The notes under the pieces: generated by a model | What the model was told of the DNA's origin: nothing | Databases searched by the model: none | What the model saw: the letters and a program-made list of their open reading frames with translations, nothing else | In this document: positions 17,169-26,098 of the stretch, in pieces | Layout of the letters: every line of letters begins with the position of its first letter | Numbering within the stretch: the stretch's first letter is position 1 | Made by a program: the position numbers and the translations under genes | Origin: Metaruminococcus_A gallistercoris | GTDB taxonomy: Bacteria; Bacillota; Clostridia; Oscillospirales; Ruminococcaceae | Direction: 5' to 3' | Length of the DNA stretch: 64,000 bases | Assembly: GCA_904394975.1 (NCBI GenBank) | Contig: CAJFNQ010000025.1 | Coordinates: 1 to 64,000 of the forward strand

Positions 17169-18214
17169 CAGACAAAATAATAAAGCGTGTCCCACGCTGG
17201 TATATAAGGGTGATGCCGTAAATAGACCTTGTAATCCTCCCGCAAATTTTTCACCTGCAGAGGAATCGCAAACAGGTCCTCATTTCGGTGGTAGGCGCTG
17301 ACCGCCAGCTTAGGCTTATATGCCTTTATCTGCCCTGTGCAGCCTTCCAGCGCTTCACGCTCCACACCTTCTACATCCATTTTTATATAGCTTAACGGAA
17401 AAGCAGTGATCTGGTCAAGAGGTTTTGCCAGAATTTCTGTTTTTCCTGTACTGCTCACCGCTGAACTGCGCCCAGCTTTTCCGTTAAACCTCAGAATCTC
17501 TTCTTTGTTCCATGCTCCGGTACATAGTAATTGGGCACGCTCTAATGCATCATACCGGTTTTGCAGTTTTCTAAAATTTTTGGGATTGGGTTCCAAGGCG
17601 TAAATATAGCGATAATTCCCGCCGGTTTGTTCCAAAAATTCAGCGACCGTATCCCCGTCGTACGCGCCAAGGTCGGCATAAACCTCGTTCTGTCCGAGCC
17701 GCAGGATATTTTGATACGCTTCCTCGCGCGGCGTCTCACAACACAGCAGGCGATCGATCTGCCCGCCCAGTTTAAAGCGCAGCACCTGCTCAAACACATG
17801 GCGGGAAGTATCATCCGCCAACATAGAATAAACCTCTTTCAACTCCTGTTCATGCAGGGAAAAATACTCCCGCTCAAACAACCCGCCGCCAAACAGCGGC
17901 ACATCCGGTGCATAGAGTTCCTGTTCTTCGGCAATGCCACGAATTTTTGCGACCAGTCCCGGTTCAAACGCCGCAAAAGCAAGCAAAACCACCATCGGCC
18001 CAAACTGCTCTTTGGCTTCCGTGTACCGAAGTACGCGATGGCCTAGGAAACTGTGCCCGCGAACATACTCATCACTCGCAAAAATCCCTGCAACTGGAAT
18101 GCGGTACCGCTCACAAACGCGAACAATTTTTTCACAGCCGTCTCCCATTCCGTATATAACAACCGGCTTTTTCACCGTTTGCAGGTACTCCCACAAAAAG
18201 AAAGTTTCGTTCAT
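17168..18214 (-). CDS. FkbM-family methyltransferase with N-terminal nucleotide-binding-like domain
   Basis: A 348-residue protein. The second half is an FkbM methyltransferase: SAM motif NEVYADLGAYDGDTVAEF near residue 165, IYALEPNPKNFRKLQNR after it, and IKMDVEGVEREALEG near 285. The first 120 residues contain a Rossmann-like strand and loop (PVVIYGMGDGCEKIVRVCER) as in proteins that handle nucleotide sugars or O-antigen. Such fusions often sit in glycan clusters; the acceptor is unknown. AGAGGAGC precedes the ATG. Its stop overlaps the galactokinase start. Only a hairpin and no visible promoter lie between it and ftsH. Confidence 0.8.
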   Translation of the reverse strand: MNETFFLWEYLQTVKKPVVIYGMGDGCEKIVRVCERYRIPVAGIFASDEYVRGHSFLGHRVLRYTEAKEQFGPMVVLLAFAAFEPGLVAKIRGIAEEQELYAPDVPLFGGGLFEREYFSLHEQELKEVYSMLADDTSRHVFEQVLRFKLGGQIDRLLCCETPREEAYQNILRLGQNEVYADLGAYDGDTVAEFLEQTGGNYRYIYALEPNPKNFRKLQNRYDALERAQLLCTGAWNKEEILRFNGKAGRSSAVSSTGKTEILAKPLDQITAFPLSYIKMDVEGVEREALEGCTGQIKAYKPKLAVSAYHRNEDLFAIPLQVKNLREDYKVYLRHHPYIPAWDTLYYFV

Positions 18215-18234
18215 AAAGCTCCTCTCAAACAAGA

Positions 18235-18258
18235 ATCCCTGTGCAAACGCACAGGGAT
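18235..18258 (-). terminator. Terminator-like hairpin after ftsH
   Basis: A perfect 10-bp stem (ATCCCTGTGC and its complement) with a four-base loop, followed on the minus strand by TTCTTGTTTG. It lies 22 bases past the ftsH stop and 21 bases before the FkbM start, so it either ends the ftsH transcript or only attenuates it. Confidence 0.65.
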
Positions 18259-18279
18259 GAATAAACAACCACTTTTAGT

Positions 18280-20214
18280 TTAGTGTTCAACGTAACCCTC
18301 AGGCCCGAAATCACGAGGAGCCTCTTCGTTTTGAACAGGTGTCTCTTCGGCGGAATCGGTAAATTTATCCGAAACCATCTCCGCAACGATTTCACCCTCC
18401 ATCAGCTTTTTAAACTCTGCTCCGTCAATCTTCTCATGGGTGATCAGGTACTCCGCCACATTGATGAGCTGATCCCGGTGAGCGGTGAGAATATCGCCAG
18501 ACTGCTCATACGCATTGTCAATAATCTCACGGATTTCGCCGTCAATTTCCGCCGCTACTGTTTCAGAATAGTTTCTGGACTGATTGAAATCACGGCCGAG
18601 GAACACTTCATGATCCGCCTGCCCGTAAACGATGGTTCCCAGCTTTTCGCTGAACCCGTAACGGGTCACCATGCTGCGCGCGATCTTCGTCGCCCGCTCA
18701 ATGTCGTTGGAAGCGCCAGTTGAAATATCTTCCAGCATAAGGCTTTCCGCCACACGGCCGCCCAGCAGAACCACAAGCTCTTCCTGCATCTCTTTCTTGC
18801 GCATATAGCTCTTGTCATGCTCCGGAAGAGACATGGTAAAGCCGCCCGCCATACCGCGCGGGATGATAGAAACCTGATGCACCGGGCTCTGCGTTTTGCA
18901 ATAGTAGGTACAAACCGCATGACCCGCTTCATGGTAAGCAGTCAATTTCTTTTCAGCCGGTGTGATAACTCTGGATTTCTTTTCCGGACCAGCAACCACT
19001 TTAATGGTCGCCTCTTCGATATCCTGTTCAATAATGGCTTTCCGGTTATGACGTGCAGCCAGAAGCGCCGCTTCATTAAGCAGGTTTTCCAAATCCGCGC
19101 CGGTAAATCCGGCCGTCGATTTCGCAATAACTGAAAGGTCAACGTCAAAGCCCAGCGGCTTGTTGCGCGCGTGAACTTTTAAAATTTCCTCACGACCTTT
19201 TACATCCGGATAGCCCACCATGATTTCACGGTCAAACCGGCCGGGACGCAGAAGCGCCGGGTCAAGAATATCACGACGGTTAGTAGCCGCAATGATAATA
19301 ATCCCCTCGTTCGCACCAAAGCCATCCATTTCAACCAACAACTGGTTCAAGGTCTGTTCACGCTCATCGTGACCGCCGCCCAGACCGGCGCCGCGCTGAC
19401 GGCCGACTGCGTCGATCTCATCGATGAAGATGATGGCCGGAGCGTTCTTTTTGGCCTGTTCAAACAGATCACGTACACGGGACGCACCAACACCGACAAA
19501 CATTTCCACAAAGTCAGAACCGGAAATAGAGAAGAACGGAACGCCCGCTTCGCCCGCTACTGCACGCGCAAGCAGGGTTTTACCGGTACCCGGAGGGCCC
19601 ATAAGCAAAACGCCTTTCGGAATACGCGCGCCCAGCTCATTGAACTTTTTCGGGTTTTTCAAAAATTCTACGATTTCAACCAACTCGGCTTTTTCCTCAT
19701 CTGCGCCGGCTACGTCTGCAAACGTCGCCTTTTTGCCCTGAGTCAAACCGTTTTTGGCGTTCATTTTTCCAAACTGATTGATCTTTCCGCCACCCTGCTG
19801 GCGCATGATCAACACCCAGAAAACAATCATCACACCAATGAGAAGCAGTGTCGGCAGGAAGTTGAGCAGCCAGGAATTATCCTGAATCGGCAGATAATTG
19901 TATGAAATCTGATCGTCCAAATGTTCCTTGTTGTATTCAACGACCATTGGCTCGACCAATTCCACAAACAAGCCCACATTCGGCACCTTGTAAACAAGTG
20001 TTGTATCGCGCCCTTCAATGTTCGCTTTCAGTTCCCCTGTTCCAAGGTCCAGTTCAAATTCTTTTACCTTGTTCTGCTGGAAATAGTCAACAACTTCGGA
20101 GTACGCGATCTGCTCGCCGGTGGGAGTCACCATGTTCATCATAAACATGAACCCGCCAATGAGCGCCACAAACACCAAGACGTATATGAGTATGCTCTTC
20201 CCTTTTTTGTTCAA
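18280..20214 (-). CDS. ftsH: ATP-dependent zinc metalloprotease FtsH
   Basis: A 644-residue membrane AAA+ protease. Two membrane helices (about 8-30 and 113-135) flank the extracytoplasmic domain. Walker A GPPGTGKT is near residue 207, Walker B IIFIDEIDAVGRQRG, the second region of homology RPGRFDREI, and the zinc site YHEAGHAVCTYY near 430. It degrades misassembled membrane proteins and regulators. The start is TTG preceded by TGGAG 8 bases upstream. The C-terminal tail is acidic. It is the distal gene of the gdpP-to-ftsH run, next to tilS and hpt as in many Firmicutes. Confidence 0.96.
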   Translation of the reverse strand: MNKKGKSILIYVLVFVALIGGFMFMMNMVTPTGEQIAYSEVVDYFQQNKVKEFELDLGTGELKANIEGRDTTLVYKVPNVGLFVELVEPMVVEYNKEHLDDQISYNYLPIQDNSWLLNFLPTLLLIGVMIVFWVLIMRQQGGGKINQFGKMNAKNGLTQGKKATFADVAGADEEKAELVEIVEFLKNPKKFNELGARIPKGVLLMGPPGTGKTLLARAVAGEAGVPFFSISGSDFVEMFVGVGASRVRDLFEQAKKNAPAIIFIDEIDAVGRQRGAGLGGGHDEREQTLNQLLVEMDGFGANEGIIIIAATNRRDILDPALLRPGRFDREIMVGYPDVKGREEILKVHARNKPLGFDVDLSVIAKSTAGFTGADLENLLNEAALLAARHNRKAIIEQDIEEATIKVVAGPEKKSRVITPAEKKLTAYHEAGHAVCTYYCKTQSPVHQVSIIPRGMAGGFTMSLPEHDKSYMRKKEMQEELVVLLGGRVAESLMLEDISTGASNDIERATKIARSMVTRYGFSEKLGTIVYGQADHEVFLGRDFNQSRNYSETVAAEIDGEIREIIDNAYEQSGDILTAHRDQLINVAEYLITHEKIDGAEFKKLMEGEIVAEMVSDKFTDSAEETPVQNEEAPRDFGPEGYVEH

Positions 20215-20253
20215 AATCTCAACTCCAGTTCAACAGAAACGGCTGCCCGTTTT

Positions 20254-20793
20254 TTATTTGGAATAAACTTCCGGTTTTAAAATGCCGACATACGGCAGAT
20301 TGCGGTATTTTTCCGCATAGTCAAGCCCATATCCAACCACAAACTCATCCGGCACCACAAAGCCAAAATAGTCCGCGGCAACATCCGCCTGACGGCGCTC
20401 CGGCTTGTCAAGCAATGTGCACAGCCGAAGGGAACTCGGCCCACGCTGTTTTAACAACCCGGTGATATAGCTTAAGGTCATGCCGCTGTCCAAAATATCC
20501 TCAACCAGCAGCAGATCTTTCCCTTCCAGATTTTGGTCGAGGTCCTTGATGATCTTAACGACGCCGGATGTTTTCACGCCGGAGCCGTAACTGGAAACCG
20601 ACATGAAATCAATCTCACAAGGCACAGTGATGGCACGCATCAGGTCAGCCATAAACACAACCGAACCTTTGAGCACACTGACCATCATCAGATTTTTACC
20701 CTGATAATCCTCACTGATTTTCTTTCCCAACTCTGCGACCTTGTTCTGCAGCTCTTCTTCACTGATTAAAACCTTTAAAATGTCATTTTTCAT
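20254..20793 (-). CDS. hpt: Hypoxanthine phosphoribosyltransferase
   Basis: A 179-residue purine salvage enzyme converting hypoxanthine or guanine plus PRPP to IMP or GMP. The PRPP-binding motif is LLLVEDILDSGMTLSYI near residue 100, with VLKGSVVFMADLMRAI upstream and DYFGFVVPDEFVVGYGLDY downstream. The start overlaps the tilS stop (ATGA). The tilS-hpt-ftsH order is the classic Firmicutes arrangement. Confidence 0.95.
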   Translation of the reverse strand: MKNDILKVLISEEELQNKVAELGKKISEDYQGKNLMMVSVLKGSVVFMADLMRAITVPCEIDFMSVSSYGSGVKTSGVVKIIKDLDQNLEGKDLLLVEDILDSGMTLSYITGLLKQRGPSSLRLCTLLDKPERRQADVAADYFGFVVPDEFVVGYGLDYAEKYRNLPYVGILKPEVYSK

Positions 20794-22184
20794 ATCATTG
20801 CCCTCTCATCGCCATCTGAACAGATCAGCAAAAACCGTTTGGTCTGGCTGCTGCACTGCACACGGCTGTCCTCTCCGTAACCTTCCGCCCAAACCAGCCC
20901 TTCCTCATCGCACAGCACCGCAAGACGGTCCCTTAGATCCAATGGGATTTTAGACTCGTTATAAAGCTTTTTCAAAGACTTGGTGACTCCTCGGCGCGGC
21001 AGAGAAATCTTATCCCCCGCCTGCCTGGAACGAAATACCGGATTGCCTTTTATTTTATCATAGTCCAAAACGGCAATTGAGAAATTTTTATTAACTTTAC
21101 CAGAGTTTTCCCAATTTTCCGCAACAGATATATTATAGGCAGTTCCGCTTGGAAATGTCAACCTGCCAAAAGAAAAAGGGAAAGCAAACGGTTGGGCGGG
21201 TGCTTTATCCACCTCAAACGACAAAACACCATCTTTGACCTGTGCGTGCAGGTCATCCGCCATATTTATTTTCCCGGTTCCGCTCAAGATTATTTTGTCG
21301 AATTCTGCAATTTTTTCACGGGAAAGAGAAACACCCCTTTCACAGGCAAGCCGCACAAGTACACGGCGCCGAACAGCACAATGTTCTTTTGCAAGAGCCG
21401 CGGCATTGTACCCTTCCGAACACTGAATGCGCAAAGCGGCTTCTTCCGCCAAACTTGAAAGGCAGTCTTCATCCGCGCAAAGCGACTCCAGCGTACCTCC
21501 AAAGGTTTTTTCGTAAGACGGATTGATTTGTTTTAACTGGGGCGTTACCCGCAAACGAATGCGGTTGCGGGTATATGTTTCATCATAATTTGTGCGGTCG
21601 GTCAAAAAGTCAAGCCGGTTTTCCCGGCAGTATTCCTCAACCTGCTCACGTGTAATGGAAAGAAACGGCCGGATTACCTTTCCGTATACCGGCGGGATTC
21701 CACACAATCCTTTCAAACCGGTCCCGCGCGCCAGCCGGAACAAAACCGTTTCCGCGTTATCGGAAAGGGTGTGTGCCGTTGCGATTCGTACAGAGGATTT
21801 TCCCTCTGCGTGATTTTCATCACGCGTTTGATACTGCTCCGCAATCTGTTCAAAAAAACGGTACCGCACGATTCTGCCGCATTCCTCTTCCCCGATTTTC
21901 TGACGGCGCGCAAGCGAGCCGACATCACAGGAAAGAATGTGAAACGGCACATTCAATTTTCGGCAAAGCCGTTCGGCAAACAGCATGTCCCTCTCGCTTT
22001 CCTCCCCACGGAGCCGGTGATTCACATGGCAGGCGACAAGCCGGAGATGGTACTGTGGGAGCTCGTGTGCCAGAAAATAAAGCAGCGCGACAGAGTCCGC
22101 GCCGCCGGATAATCCAACGACAACAGTGTCTCCATCACGCAGCATGTGATTCGATTCAATAAAAGCGAGTACCTTATCAATCAT
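20790..22184 (-). CDS. tilS: tRNA(Ile)-lysidine synthase
   Basis: A 464-residue enzyme that attaches lysine to C34 of tRNA-Ile(CAU), which is essential for AUA decoding. The PP-loop motif VGLSGGADSVALL is at residues 23-35, HVNHRLRGEESERD follows, and the C-terminal domain has GDKISLPRRGVTKSLKKLYNESKIP. The ATG at 22184 overlaps the dnaB end by 8 bases and has GGAG about 10 bases upstream; the longer in-frame version is rejected because it lies inside dnaB. Confidence 0.94.
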   Translation of the reverse strand: MIDKVLAFIESNHMLRDGDTVVVGLSGGADSVALLYFLAHELPQYHLRLVACHVNHRLRGEESERDMLFAERLCRKLNVPFHILSCDVGSLARRQKIGEEECGRIVRYRFFEQIAEQYQTRDENHAEGKSSVRIATAHTLSDNAETVLFRLARGTGLKGLCGIPPVYGKVIRPFLSITREQVEEYCRENRLDFLTDRTNYDETYTRNRIRLRVTPQLKQINPSYEKTFGGTLESLCADEDCLSSLAEEAALRIQCSEGYNAAALAKEHCAVRRRVLVRLACERGVSLSREKIAEFDKIILSGTGKINMADDLHAQVKDGVLSFEVDKAPAQPFAFPFSFGRLTFPSGTAYNISVAENWENSGKVNKNFSIAVLDYDKIKGNPVFRSRQAGDKISLPRRGVTKSLKKLYNESKIPLDLRDRLAVLCDEEGLVWAEGYGEDSRVQCSSQTKRFLLICSDGDERAMI

Positions 22185-23529
22185 CCCGATAACTCTCCAA
22201 TGAAGTAAATAGCGTATGCGCGCCGTCCCAATGCAAACGCACCGTATCCGTCTCACCGTGGCGGTTTTTGGCAACGATACACTCCGCTATATTCTGCTCT
22301 TCCGAATCGTCATTGTAGTACGCATCGCGGTAAAGAAACATAACAATATCCGCGTCCTGCTCAATCGAACCCGATTCACGCAGGTCAGAAAGCATGGGGC
22401 GATGGTCGGTTCTGGAGTCCGGCGAACGGGAAAGCTGGGAAAGAGTGATGACCGGAACATTCAGTTCCTTCGCCATAATTTTCAAATTACGGGTGATTTC
22501 CGCAACTTCCTGCACACGGTTGTCATTGCGGCGCCCGGTGGTCATAAGCTGCAAATAGTCGATGACAACAAGCCCCAGATTCGGAAGGCGGCGAAGCTTT
22601 GCTTTCATATCCGCTACCGTGGCGCTTGGAATATCATCCAGATAAATTTCCGTCTGCGACAAAATTTCCGCAGCAGAAGCAAGGCGAACCCATTCTTCGG
22701 TACTGAGCGTACCCATCCGCAAATTGTGGCCGGAGATACGCGCCTCACTGGAAAGCATACGGCTGACCAGCTGTTCTTTTGACATTTCCAAAGAGAAAAT
22801 GGCAACCTGCTTTCCGGAAAGTTTCGCAACATTAGACGCAATATTCAGTACAAACGCCGTCTTTCCCATAGCAGGACGGGCCGCAATCAAAATAAGGTCA
22901 GACTTGTTCAGTCCGGTCGTAATCCGGTCCAGCGCGGAAAAACCTGTTTTCAGGCCGAGGTACTGGTTGCGGTCTTCGGAACTGAGCTTCTGCAGCTGGT
23001 CATAGGCTTGTATAATGACGTCGTTGATTTTCGTCAGGCCGGTTGCGTCCCGCCCCTGACGGATATCAAAAATCCGCTGTTCCGCAAGGTCAAGCAGATT
23101 TTTCGCATCTCCCTGCGACTCATTGACGCTGTCAATAATCTCGTGCGCCACCTGCATGAGTGAACGCAGATAGTGCCGCTCCTGCACGATGCGGCAGTAA
23201 CTTTCCACATTGGCAGTGGACGGAACAAGTTCCATCAGCTGGGCAAGGTAAACCTTTGCCGACTGCTCTGAATCAAAAATCTGCGCGGCAACCGCTTCGT
23301 TGAGCACCGTCACATAGTCAATGGATTTTGCCGTGGAAAACATGGAGATCATCAGCGAAAACAACTGCTGATGCTGTTTTAAGTAAAACGAATCGCTTTT
23401 GATGTACTCAAGCGCTGTAGAGATACACCCCGGGTCCAGCAAAATTGCGCCCAGCACCGACTGCTCCGCCTCTACGCTGTGCGGAAGTGCCGCGCCCGTT
23501 TCCAGCGAAAGCATTTGTGTGTCAGCCAT
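22177..23529 (-). CDS. dnaB: Replicative DNA helicase DnaB
   Basis: A 450-residue hexameric helicase that unwinds DNA at the fork. The N-terminal domain begins PHSVEAEQSVLGAILLDP, and the RecA-like motor has Walker A AARPAMGKTAFVLN near residue 217, LVVIDYLQLM (Walker B) and LSQLSRSPDSRTDHRPMLSDL. There is no intein. It starts 3 bases after the rplI stop. Confidence 0.96.
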   Translation of the reverse strand: MADTQMLSLETGAALPHSVEAEQSVLGAILLDPGCISTALEYIKSDSFYLKQHQQLFSLMISMFSTAKSIDYVTVLNEAVAAQIFDSEQSAKVYLAQLMELVPSTANVESYCRIVQERHYLRSLMQVAHEIIDSVNESQGDAKNLLDLAEQRIFDIRQGRDATGLTKINDVIIQAYDQLQKLSSEDRNQYLGLKTGFSALDRITTGLNKSDLILIAARPAMGKTAFVLNIASNVAKLSGKQVAIFSLEMSKEQLVSRMLSSEARISGHNLRMGTLSTEEWVRLASAAEILSQTEIYLDDIPSATVADMKAKLRRLPNLGLVVIDYLQLMTTGRRNDNRVQEVAEITRNLKIMAKELNVPVITLSQLSRSPDSRTDHRPMLSDLRESGSIEQDADIVMFLYRDAYYNDDSEEQNIAECIVAKNRHGETDTVRLHWDGAHTLFTSLESYRDD

Positions 23530-23531
23530 GA

Positions 23532-23978
23532 TTATCCCTCAACGACTTCCACATTGATTTTTGCGGAAACTCCTGTATGCAGCTTGATCTCACAAGAAAA
23601 CACACCGTAACCTTTAATATCCTGCGAAAGAACGATTTTGCGTTTGTCGATTTCCATATTGTACTGCGCTTTTATCGCGGCGGAAACCTCCTTGGCAGTA
23701 ACCGAGCCAAACAATTTTCCGTTTGCGCCCGCTTTGGCGGTTACCTTTACCGTTTTACCGGAAAGCTGCGCCGCCATGTCTTTCGCATTCTGAAGCTCAA
23801 CCGCCTCGTGATGCTGTTTGGAAGCGTCTTTCGCTTTCTTTTCATTCAGCGCCTGGGCGTTTGCTTCCACCGCAAGGCCGCGTTTAATCAGAAAATTCTG
23901 TGCGTATCCGTCCGCTACATTGACAAGGTCGCCTGCTTTTCCGGTGCCTTTTACATCCTGTTTCAAAATAACTTTCAT
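23532..23978 (-). CDS. rplI: 50S ribosomal protein L9
   Basis: A 148-residue two-domain ribosomal protein. The N-terminal signature MKVILKQDVKGTGKAGDLVNV and FLIKRGLA bind 23S rRNA; a long connecting helix (about 40-75) leads to the C-terminal domain. Normal length. AGGAGG precedes the ATG. It lies between gdpP and dnaB, a conserved order. Confidence 0.96.
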   Translation of the reverse strand: MKVILKQDVKGTGKAGDLVNVADGYAQNFLIKRGLAVEANAQALNEKKAKDASKQHHEAVELQNAKDMAAQLSGKTVKVTAKAGANGKLFGSVTAKEVSAAIKAQYNMEIDKRKIVLSQDIKGYGVFSCEIKLHTGVSAKINVEVVEG

Positions 23979-24031
23979 GATATGTTCCTCCTTATCTCTA
24001 TGAGAAATCTGCGAAATAATCCATTCATCGA

Positions 24032-26014
24032 TTAAAGCAGATTGGTTTCAAGCGAATGGCTTTCATGGTACTGGTCGATTGCTTTCATCAACTGCGCTTT
24101 TGCCTCTTCCGCCGTTACCCCTTTGAGCTGCGCGCCCGCCATGGTATGATGACCGCCGCCGCCCAAATATTCCATAACGACCTGAACATTGATATCCCCC
24201 ATCGAACGGGCAGAAATGCTCATATCGTTTCCGGTGTTATAGATGACAAACGAAGCGTCTACTTCCGTGATGCCAAGCAGCTCATCAGCCGCCTGCGGCG
24301 CAACGATTCGTATATCATCAAAACTCCTCTCGCTTACCGCGATTGCGCAGTTGCGGTAAATTTCCGCGTTCTGCACCAGGCTGGAACGGCGCTGGTAGTC
24401 GTCCATCGTACTGGAAAAGAGCTTGCGCACAGCAACGGTATCCGCGCCGACCCGCCGCAGATAAGCTGCCGCTTCAAAGGTGCGCACACCGGTTCGGATG
24501 ACAAAGTTGCGGGTATCCAGCATAATGCCGGACAGAAGCGCTTCCGCATCCTCCCGGGTAGGGCGACAGCGGTCGCCGAAATACTGCAAAAGCTCGGTGA
24601 CCATTTCCGATGTAGACGATGCAAACGGTTCGTGGTGAAAAACGACCGCATTGTCGATGTGGGTGACTAACTTGCGGTGATGGTCGATGACCACCACATT
24701 TTTACACATCCGGTAAAGTTCCGGCGATTCAACAAACGTAGGACTGTGGGTGTCCACAATGATGAGCAGGGTACGGCGGGTGACATAGTCCTTCGCAATA
24801 TCCGGGTGGACGAACAGGTTCTCGTTGCCGCTTTCGCTCACACGGTTGATGAGGGAAGAAGCAAGTGTCGTCTTACGGTCCACCGCAACGATCGCCGGGC
24901 GGCCGAGCCTCCGAATCGCCTGAGCGAGCGCAACCGCGCTGCCGATGGCGTCAAGATCCGATGCACGGTGCCCCATGACGATCACATTTTCACAGGTTTC
25001 AATGAGTTCCAGCATCGCCGTGGCGATGATGCGGCTTTTCACGCGGGTATGTTTTTCAATCCCTTTGGAAATGCCGCCGTAAAAATCGTAACCATTCAGT
25101 GTTTTTACAACTGCCTGATCGCCGCCGCGGCCGAGCGCCATATCCAGCGACTGACGCGCAGCCGCTTCATTTTCACCCATGGTCTTTCCTTCACAGCCAA
25201 CACCAATGGACAGAGTGGCCGGGACACGTTCGTTTGCAATGATCTTACGGGTATGGTCAAGCAGCGAGAAACGGCTTTCTATAATCTTATCCAAGTGCCG
25301 CCGTTCCACCATGGCAATATACCGATCCTGTGAAAACCGGCGGACAAACCCGTTGGTCTCGGCGAAATACTGCTCAATCGCCGTATCAATCTCGCCCAAA
25401 ATCTGCGATTTTTCACTTTCTTTCGCGTTCTGGACCAGTTCATCGTAGTTGTCGATGACCAGAATCATTACCGCGGGGCGGGACAGACGGTATTCCACCG
25501 CAATGTTTTTGAGCATGGTATTATCCACAAAATAAAGGATATCTACCGTCTGTTTCCGGGATTCCGAACGGAACCCATAAACGGTATAATGTTTGCCGGA
25601 GTAACTCAAATCCACGCCGTTTGGAAGATAAAAGCTCTCCACCGGTGTTTGGGTGATCTCATCAAGCGTACTGCCGTAAATATCATAATCACCCAATACA
25701 TTGGAACGAAACAGCCCGTTGTACCAAAGGACCTCTCGTTTCGAGCCAACCATTAGCACAGGAAGAGGAAAACGGTTGAGAATGCCGTGTTCGCTCGAAC
25801 CCAGGGTATGCGCAACGTTTTCCAAAAAACGGTAAGCGTCCCGCCTCATAAACCGATAGCGGATAATCACGCCTACACAAACCAGAACAAACAGGATGGT
25901 AAACAGCCAGACAAAATTGTCGTGCAACAAAAAAGAGGCGACAAGCAATGCCCCGCTGATCAGCAGCAAAACAAGTAAACTCACCCTGATTTGCCATAAC
26001 TTCCTCGGACCCAT
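24032..26014 (-). CDS. gdpP: Cyclic-di-AMP phosphodiesterase GdpP
   Basis: A 660-residue membrane protein: two helices (about 10-28 and 31-50), a PAS-like domain, a degenerate GGDEF domain (LSIGVGCEGKTMGENEAAARQSLDMALGRGG would be the region, near 275-300) and a DHH/DHHA1 phosphoesterase. MGHRASDLDAIGSAVAL near 345 and IDHHRKLVTHID near 425 supply metal ligands; the GGGGHHTMAGAQ motif is near 620. It hydrolyses c-di-AMP, which controls potassium and osmotic balance. GAGGTGG lies 7 bases upstream of the ATG. It is the first gene of the six-gene unit to ftsH. Confidence 0.93.
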   Translation of the reverse strand: MGPRKLWQIRVSLLVLLLISGALLVASFLLHDNFVWLFTILFVLVCVGVIIRYRFMRRDAYRFLENVAHTLGSSEHGILNRFPLPVLMVGSKREVLWYNGLFRSNVLGDYDIYGSTLDEITQTPVESFYLPNGVDLSYSGKHYTVYGFRSESRKQTVDILYFVDNTMLKNIAVEYRLSRPAVMILVIDNYDELVQNAKESEKSQILGEIDTAIEQYFAETNGFVRRFSQDRYIAMVERRHLDKIIESRFSLLDHTRKIIANERVPATLSIGVGCEGKTMGENEAAARQSLDMALGRGGDQAVVKTLNGYDFYGGISKGIEKHTRVKSRIIATAMLELIETCENVIVMGHRASDLDAIGSAVALAQAIRRLGRPAIVAVDRKTTLASSLINRVSESGNENLFVHPDIAKDYVTRRTLLIIVDTHSPTFVESPELYRMCKNVVVIDHHRKLVTHIDNAVVFHHEPFASSTSEMVTELLQYFGDRCRPTREDAEALLSGIMLDTRNFVIRTGVRTFEAAAYLRRVGADTVAVRKLFSSTMDDYQRRSSLVQNAEIYRNCAIAVSERSFDDIRIVAPQAADELLGITEVDASFVIYNTGNDMSISARSMGDINVQVVMEYLGGGGHHTMAGAQLKGVTAEEAKAQLMKAIDQYHESHSLETNLL

Positions 26015-26053
26015 TCCTCATCCACCTCAGTTTTTCATCATATTGTACCCTTT

Positions 26054-26082
26054 ATTTTACAACATAAGGCCGACGGTTTCAA
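26054..26082 (-). promoter_or_regulatory. Sigma-A promoter for the gdpP unit
   Basis: Minus strand TTGAAA, 17-base spacer, TAAAAT, about 40 bases before the gdpP start. Confidence 0.55.
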
Positions 26083-26098
26083 CTACATTCTGCTAAAA

